From contig CM053331.1 in the NCBI GenBank assembly GCA_028583605.1, forward strand, positions 6,888,508 to 6,952,507: 64,000 bases of DNA, written 5' to 3'. Made by a program: the position numbers and the translations under genes. Position 1 is the first letter of the stretch, and every line of letters begins with the position of its first letter. This DNA comes from Dastarcus helophoroides (Eukaryota > Arthropoda > Insecta > Coleoptera > Bothrideridae). The notes below the pieces were generated by a model. The model was not told the DNA's origin. It did not search any database and was given only the letters and a program-made list of their open reading frames with translations. Below, one piece after another: positions 58,529-64,000 of the stretch.

Positions 58529-58870
58529 TTATAAGTTAGATTGCAGCACTGGTTCCACTGTTTCTATCAGAGGTGCTGTGTCACTTTTAGTGTGCAACAC
58601 GGGCGATTTCACTTCAATGGTCCACGGTTCCAACAGCTGTGAACCGTTCTGAGTCAAATTGGTGTTATCTGGAAATTTTACTGATTTTCGCGGCAACTTT
58701 AAGTAACTGCTGGGCGACGCTTCATCGGTACCGATCGAAGTGAGCGGTCCCGTTCCGGTGGGACTTTGCGTCGGAGTTGGTCTCGATTCTTGGTAGGTGG
58801 TCGTTGGTCTTCGAGTCGTACTCAAGTAGCTCGTTGCCGTCGGCTGGGACGAATACTGGATGTGGGGTAT
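58529..58870 (-). CDS. Terminal coding exon of an unidentified gene
   Basis: Opens after a strong acceptor (CTTTATTTTCCAG, minus strand; CTG at 58871-58873) in phase 0 and runs 113 codons to TAA at 58531-58529. Composition is near 50% GC, far above its surroundings, with balanced codon use. This is good evidence for a conserved host exon. The product is polar and probably disordered: STTRRPTTTYQESRPTPTQS, then YLKLPRKSVKFPDNTNLTQN, then a tail with EPWTIEVKSPVLHTKSD. It has no membrane segment. It resembles the cytoplasmic or secreted tail of a larger protein, but I do not recognise the family. Upstream exons must lie to the right, probably outside the window. Confidence 0.72.
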   Translation of the reverse strand: MPHIQYSSQPTATSYLSTTRRPTTTYQESRPTPTQSPTGTGPLTSIGTDEASPSSYLKLPRKSVKFPDNTNLTQNGSQLLEPWTIEVKSPVLHTKSDTAPLIETVEPVLQSNL

Positions 58871-58920
58871 CTGGAAAATAAAGAACCGTAGATTGTAGAT
58901 TTGTGTGATTTGGCTCTAAT

Positions 58921-59149
58921 TTTGGTGGAACGGACTTGTCCTTGGTTATCTTCAAAAATCTTGTCCCCTGAAACCAAGAAAGATTAAAAAATACAATAAA
59001 AGTTGTCCTAAAGCGTTTCGATAGCCAAGCTATCATCTTCAGAGAGATGCTCTACAGTACTCTACTGTATCTCTCTGAAGATGATAACTTGGTTATCGAA
59101 ACGCGTTAGAACAACTTTTGTTGTATTTTTTAATCTTTCTTGGTTTTAG
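58921..59149 (-). mobile_element. F1 foldback retroposon, copy 7
   Basis: TTTGGTGGAACGGACTTGTCC start. Both arms and the central loop are present, with two intact hammerhead-like cores. The right end stops at TTGGTTTTAG. Possible 9-bp duplication GGCTCTAAT (58912-58920) and GGTTCTAAT (59150-59158). It lies ~50 bases upstream of the 58529 exon, within its intron. Confidence 0.75.
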
Positions 59150-59605
59150 GGTTCTAATGCACAGACCAATGGTCAGTGCATGTCAAAACTTGCCGACTTT
59201 GTTTAGTTTTAATGTCATTTGTTAGTGTGTGCATTCATATTTATTTACGAAAAAAATATAAAAATGTTTCAGGTGATTTTTTTGTAGCCTTTCAACAAAA
59301 TACCCGAGTGGCAATTGATCTGCAATTTTTTTTCTTAAAATTCAGGATTTTCGCGTAACGTTTAGAATTTTTGGCTTTTGTTCCAACTTTTCCGTTTAAT
59401 GTAAGTAGAATAAAACCTAGACTTAAAATTCATCTAATAAATGTTCAAACCTATTGGTCTGTGCATTAGAATCCTTGTCTTCTGGAGACTTTCCTAGAGA
59501 GCGACCGCTTCGCTAGGAGGCAGTGTTTCAACTGTTGGTAGTTCTGCTACACGCGTAAAGGGCTGCACGAATTTGTAGTATAGCTTGTATTCTACTTGCA
59601 TACGA
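59150..59605. mobile_element. F2-related fragments
   Basis: TTCTAATGCACAGACCAAT at 59152 and the longer AATGTTCAAACCTATTGGTC at 59440 onward, ending TTGTATTCTACTTGCATACG. These are partial F2 arms around unrelated sequence (59180-59430). Confidence 0.6.
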
Positions 59606-59611
59606 CACTTA

Positions 59612-60600
59612 GTTTCAGGGGACAAGTTTTTTTTTTTATATCAATTTTTGGCTTTAGATGACTTTGATTTCTTGTAAGTAACCGCGAACTAAATATGCCA
59701 ATATGGCTCAAACCTTTAACAAAATCTCGCTCATTTTGATTGACTTTTTCGTCACCAGTTGCTTCTTAACCAATCCAGATTTTCAGTTATATTTTTTTAA
59801 AGGTTGGCAGTCTATAAGAGATTGCCAATCCTAACTTCTTTAGATATTTCTTCTAAGAGTTTTCAAATTAAAATTTGCAATAAAAAATAACTTTTTAAGT
59901 TTAGATTCGAAATTTTGGGAATTTACGAACGAATTCATTTAGAACCAGTTTTCACTTTCTCTGAAAATTGCGACTTTTTTTGCAAAAATTTGGACTTTTT
60001 CTCCAAGTTGCGACTTTCATGTAGTAAATTGGACGATTATTTGAAAATTTGTCCTTTATTTAGAAAATTGTCACTATTTTGAAAAGTTGGATTCTTTTTC
60101 AAAACTTCGCGTCATTTGAAAATTTTCAACTTTTTTCAGCATTTTCATTTTTTTGAAAATTTCGACCTTTTAAGATCGAAATTTCGCGTTTTTTTCAAAA
60201 TTATGACCTTTTGCAGCTTTTAAATTTTCTTCAAAATTTCTATCTTTTTTTTTTCAAAATTTCGACTGTGAAAACATTGACTTTTTTTTAACATTTTCTT
60301 GAAAATTTTAACTTTTTTCCCAAAAATTCGAATCTTTGTAATTTCTACTTTTCAAAAAATTTACTTGTTCCTGGAAATTTAAAATTTTTTGGAGAACCCG
60401 ACTTTAGAAACCACAAATTTTTAAAATTTTGAACGAATTCAAGACTTTTCTAAATTTTGATTTTGAAAACTATCTATCTAAATTTCGATTTTAATAACTG
60501 GCATTTTCAGAACGAGTATTATTCAAATTTGAACTGAAAAGATTAAAAAAAGTCGAAATTGGAGAATTTTTAAGTTTATTGTTTAATTAGGAATTTAAAA
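59612..60600. repeat. F1 right-end fragment followed by AT-rich array
   Basis: TTTCAGGGGACAAG at about 59616 is an isolated F1 arm fragment. The rest is pyrimidine-oriented array with no gene. Confidence 0.5.
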
Positions 60601-61041
60601 AAAAATAGCAATGCAAAGGGAAATGTCTGGGATTCCCTTTAGAAATTTCGAAACTATTAACTTACAAACTTCAGATTTGACAAGCAAGTTCCTTATATGA
60701 CGTAAGCATCCTCTAAAAAAGAATTTTTTGAAAATCAATCTCCAAGAGGGTGAAAGTGTGTTTCAAATTTGACATGTGTTAATCAGTCTCCGGGTTGCAT
60801 GCTACCAATAAACAAAGCAAATGGTCCATTTACTTATTCTCATTAAATCTAGTCTTTAAAGCTAGTACTTTAACAACTAGTATTATTGAAGTCTAAACTC
60901 AAAAAATTAAAAAAAAAATCCAAAGTTAGAAGAACTTTCGTATTTAAAACTTAAATAGAAAATTTGAAATGAAGAGCAATGGGAAGAGAAATGTTTGGGA
61001 TTCTTTTCAAAAATTGCGATACTCTTTACTTACAAATTTGA

Positions 61042-61097
61042 TTTTTTTTTTGGTGGAACGGACTGGTCCTTGGTGATCTTCAAATGTATTTCAATTT
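61042..61097 (-). mobile_element. F1 foldback retroposon, copy 8 (56-bp deletion form)
   Basis: TTTTTTTTTTGGTGGAACGG, head to ATCTTC, then GTATTTCAATT. Flanked by a perfect 12-bp TSD TTACAAATTTGA (61030-61041, 61098-61109). The unoccupied site is present in the sister array unit at 62420. Confidence 0.85.
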
Positions 61098-61306
61098 TTA
61101 CAAATTTGAAATTTGCCAAGCAAGCTTCTTATACGACGTAAGTATCCCCCAAAATTTTTTTTTTGAAAATAAACCTCTAAGAGGGTGAAAATGAGTCTCA
61201 AATTTTACATATGCTTAATCAGTCTCCGAATTGCATGCTATCGGTAAACAAATGGTGCACTTAGTTTCAGATTCTGATTCAGACTTTTGTGAAAACTTTA
61301 ACTTAT

Positions 61307-61686
61307 TGTTACGCGCTTTATCGGTTCGAATTGATTCACACGTGAATTGAAAATAATACCCACTTTATTACTAAACTAAACTTGGATCACCACAATTGAA
61401 CAATTAACTCACTTTTGTTGACTTCTACTAACTCACTAATTACACTGACTCTATCTGACTGACTCGAGGGAAAGCTGACCGCCTTATAGAGTTTTGGCAT
61501 CCAGGTTTTAGAACAATCCGGCAGATAAGGCTTATCGTTTGCCGAAATTTCGGGAACGCTTATCTGCCGTTTGCTTCGTTATTGCGGTCGCTTTCCCCTT
61601 ATCAGATCATTCTAGAAATTTTTCTTATGTACTAAATTCTACAATTCTATTCTAAATTCTATTCCATCTATTTACATTGCGTTACA
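61307..61686 (-). mobile_element. 380-bp solo LTR
   Basis: On the minus strand it starts TGTAACGCAATG and ends GCGCGTAACA, with a perfect 4-bp TSD TTAT (61303-61306, 61687-61690). It contains a TATA-like CTCTATAAGGCGG, a GTCAGTCAGATAGAGTCAGTG leader-like region and AATAAAG near the end, the order U3-R-U5 expected of an LTR pointing left. The sister repeat at 62655-62665 shows the empty site (AACTTATTTTAAAATTTTTC). Confidence 0.9.
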
Positions 61687-63579
61687 TTATTTTCAAATTT
61701 TTCGTGAGAAAGTTGAATTTCTTCTAGAAATATAAATTTTTTAACTTCGATATTTTGAAAAATTTCTCGTTCCTGAAAACTTCTCATTCCTGAAAATTTT
61801 TAAATTTTTGAAGAATCCGACTTTCCAAATTGCGAATTTTTTCAATTTTGAACCAATTAAAGACTCAACTAAATCCCGATTTTAAAGCTAGCATTTTAAA
61901 AACGAGTATTATTGAAGTTTTAACAGTTTCAGAAAAAGTCGAAATTTAGAAGAGTTTTCGTGTTTAAAATTTGAATAGGAATTTTGGAAAAAAAGAGCAA
62001 TGAAAAGAGAAATGTTTGGGATTCTTTTGAGAAATTTCGAAACTATTAACTCATAAGTTTGTAATTTGCCAAGCAAGTTCCTTATACGACGTAAGCATCC
62101 TCTAAGAAAAAAAAAATTGAAAATCAACCTCCAAGAGGATGAAAATGTGTTTCAAATTTTACATGTAATTAATCAGTCTCCGGATTGCATGCTATCAATA
62201 AACAAAACAAATGGTCCACTTACTTATTCTCACTAAATCTTGATTTTAAAACTAGTACTTTAACAACTAGTATTAGTCAAGTGTAAACTCAAGAAATTCA
62301 AAAAAAAATCCAAATTTAGAAGTACTTTCGTGTTTAAAACTTAAATAGAAATTTTGAAATAAAAAGAAATGGAAAGAAAAATGTTTGGGATTCTTTTTAG
62401 AAATTGCGATACTATTTACTTACAAATTTGAAATTTGCCAAGCAAGTTTCTTATACGACGTAAGCATCCCCCAAAATTTTTTTTAAAATGAACCTCTAAG
62501 AGGGTGAAAATCAGTTTTAAATTTTACACATGCTTCATCAGTCTCCGAATTGCATGATATTGGTATACAAATGGTCCACTTACGTTTCAAATTCAAAATT
62601 TTGACCTTAATTAAAAATCGAAATGTATGTGTGACTTTTGTGAAAACTTTAACTTATTTTAAAATTTTTCTTGAGAAAGTTGAATTTCTTTTCGAAACTT
62701 AAATTTTTGTAGCTTCAATATTTTCAAAAATTTCACGTTCCTGAAAATTTTTAATTATTTGAGGAATTCAATATTTTAAATTGCGATTTTTTTCAATTTT
62801 GAACCAATTTAACACTCAACTAAATCTCGATTTTAAAGCTAGCATTTAAAAACGAGTATTATTGAAGTTTTAACAGTTTCAGAAAAAGTCGAAATTTAGA
62901 AGAGTTTTCGTGTTTAAAATTTGAATAGGAATTTTGAAAAAAAGATCAATGAAAAGAGAAATGTTTGGGATTCTTTTGAAAAATTTCAAAACTATTAACT
63001 CATAAGTTTGTAATTTGCCAAGCAAGTTCCTTATACGACGTAAGCATCCTCTAAGAAAAAAAAATGAAAATCAACCTCCAAGAGGGTGAAAATGTGTTTC
63101 AAATTTTACATGTAATTAATCAGTATCTGGATTGCATGCTATCAATAAACAAAACAAATGGTTCACTTACTTATTCTCGCTAAATCTCGATTTTAAAACT
63201 AGTATTTTAACAACTAGTATTAGTCAAGTATAAACTCAAAAAATTCAAAAAAAATCCAAATTTAGAAGCACTTTCGTGTTTAAAACTTAAATAGAAATTT
63301 TGAAATAAAAAGCAATTGAAAGAGAAATGTTTGGGATTCTTTTTAGAAACTGCCAGACTTGGCAAATTTGAAATTTGCCAAGAAAGTTTCTTATACGACG
63401 TAAGCATCTACCAAAAAGATTTTTTTTTTAAATGAGGCTTTAAGAGAGTGAAAATGAGTTTCAAATTTTACATATGATTAATCAGTCTCCGCGTTGCATG
63501 CTATCTGTAAACAAATGGTCCACTTACGTTTCAATTTCAAAATTTTGACCTTAATTAAAAATCGAAATGTATGCTTCCA

Positions 63580-64000
63580 ACTTTGGATTTCTTTTTGAAT
63601 TTTTTGAGACTAAACTTGACTAATACTAGGTGTTAAAATACTAGCTTTAAAATCAAGATTTAGTGAGAATAAGTAAGTGAACCATTTGTTTTGGTTATTG
63701 ATAGCATGCAACCCGGAGACTGATGTTAATGTAAAATTTCAAACACATTTTCACCCTCTTAGAGGTTGATTAGAGGATACTTACATCGTACAAGGAACTT
63801 TCTTGTCAAATTTCAAGTTTGTAATAGTTTCGAAATTTCTAAAAGGAATCCCAATCATTTCTCTTTTCATTGCTATTATTTTTAAATTCCTATTTAAACT
63901 AAAAACTCGAAAATTCTTCTAAATTTCGACATTTTTTTAAAATCTTTTTAGTTCTAATTGAAAAATACTCGTTTTTAAAATGCCAGTTTTCAAAATCGAA
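63580..64000. repeat. Inverted copy of the array subunit at the window edge
   Basis: TTTTAAATTCCTATTTAAAC, AGGAATCCCAATCATTTCTC and AGAGGATACTTACATCGTAC are the reverse complements of type-A landmarks. The array therefore changes orientation near 63575, giving a head-to-head junction. Confidence 0.8.

Larger units (their letters stand above)
60600..63580. repeat. Higher-order tandem array, ~950-bp dimeric unit
   Basis: Two related subunits alternate. Type A has AACTATTAACTCATAAGTTT, ACGACGTAAGCATCCTCTAA (60650, 62040, 62990). Type B has GCGATACTATTTACTTACAA, ACGTAAGCATCCCCCAAAA (61018, 62408, 63350). Full units repeat about every 950 bp, the first stretched by the inserted solo LTR and F1 fragment. 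Each subunit includes CAGTCTCCGxxTTGCATGCTAT. Confidence 0.82.

Noticed and set aside
1..64000. CRISPR arrays, rRNA or tRNA genes, bacterial operons
   Set aside because: Eukaryotic repeat-rich DNA; tandem repeats lack unique spacers, and I recognised no tRNA cloverleaf or rRNA segment by eye.

Overview
This is a eukaryotic, very AT-rich and repeat-dominated window, most likely from an insect. The reasons are spliced GT-AG genes with tiny and huge introns, a syntaxin-17-like host gene, Jockey-clade and I-like non-LTR retrotransposons, pogo, Tc1-like and hAT-like DNA transposons, and CCTAA-rich minisatellite. The order is not decidable from this alone. Host coding sequence is sparse: three exons of syntaxin-17 (minus strand, 4056-6001), an unidentified terminal exon at 58529-58870 (minus) and a weaker unidentified terminal exon at 42610-42946 (minus).

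Layout. 1-4020 is a purine-rich satellite-like array with a ~943-bp higher-order repeat. 4056-6001 holds syntaxin-17 exons 3-1. 6621-16877 is one I-like non-LTR element with RNase H, flanked by a 12-bp target-site duplication (TSD). It is interrupted by a 158-bp solo LTR (8482-8639, 5-bp TSD) and by an almost intact Jockey-like element (9880-14874, 10-bp TSD). 16890-20860 is more array plus a ~1-kb CCTAA-rich minisatellite. 25674-28982 is a complete pogo-type transposon with an intact two-exon transposase. 30138-34955 is a hAT-like element with an 8-bp TSD that itself carries a nested element filled with satellite. 36859-42300 is a second hAT-like candidate holding satellite, a 307-bp palindrome and a Tc1-like element with ~670-bp inverted repeats. 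46010-48155 is a tandem segmental duplication, one copy carrying a 633-bp hAT-like MITE. 60600-64000 is a higher-order tandem array whose last part is inverted and which contains a 380-bp solo LTR.

Two dispersed short families recur through the window. Family F1 (about nine copies or fragments) is a foldback element with poly(A)/poly(T) at one end, 11-15-bp TSDs and truncation at the opposite end, so it behaves like a retroposon. Its arms carry a hammerhead-ribozyme-like core (CTGANGA, a covarying stem, then GAAAC). Family F2 is another inverted-repeat family with 11-12-bp TSDs.

The most interesting material is the F1 family with its covarying hammerhead-like hairpin, and the repeated occurrence of the same satellite inside hAT-like elements, which suggests transposons are seeding or spreading the arrays. 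Several insertions are proved within the window itself because an empty-site paralogue lies in a neighbouring repeat copy.
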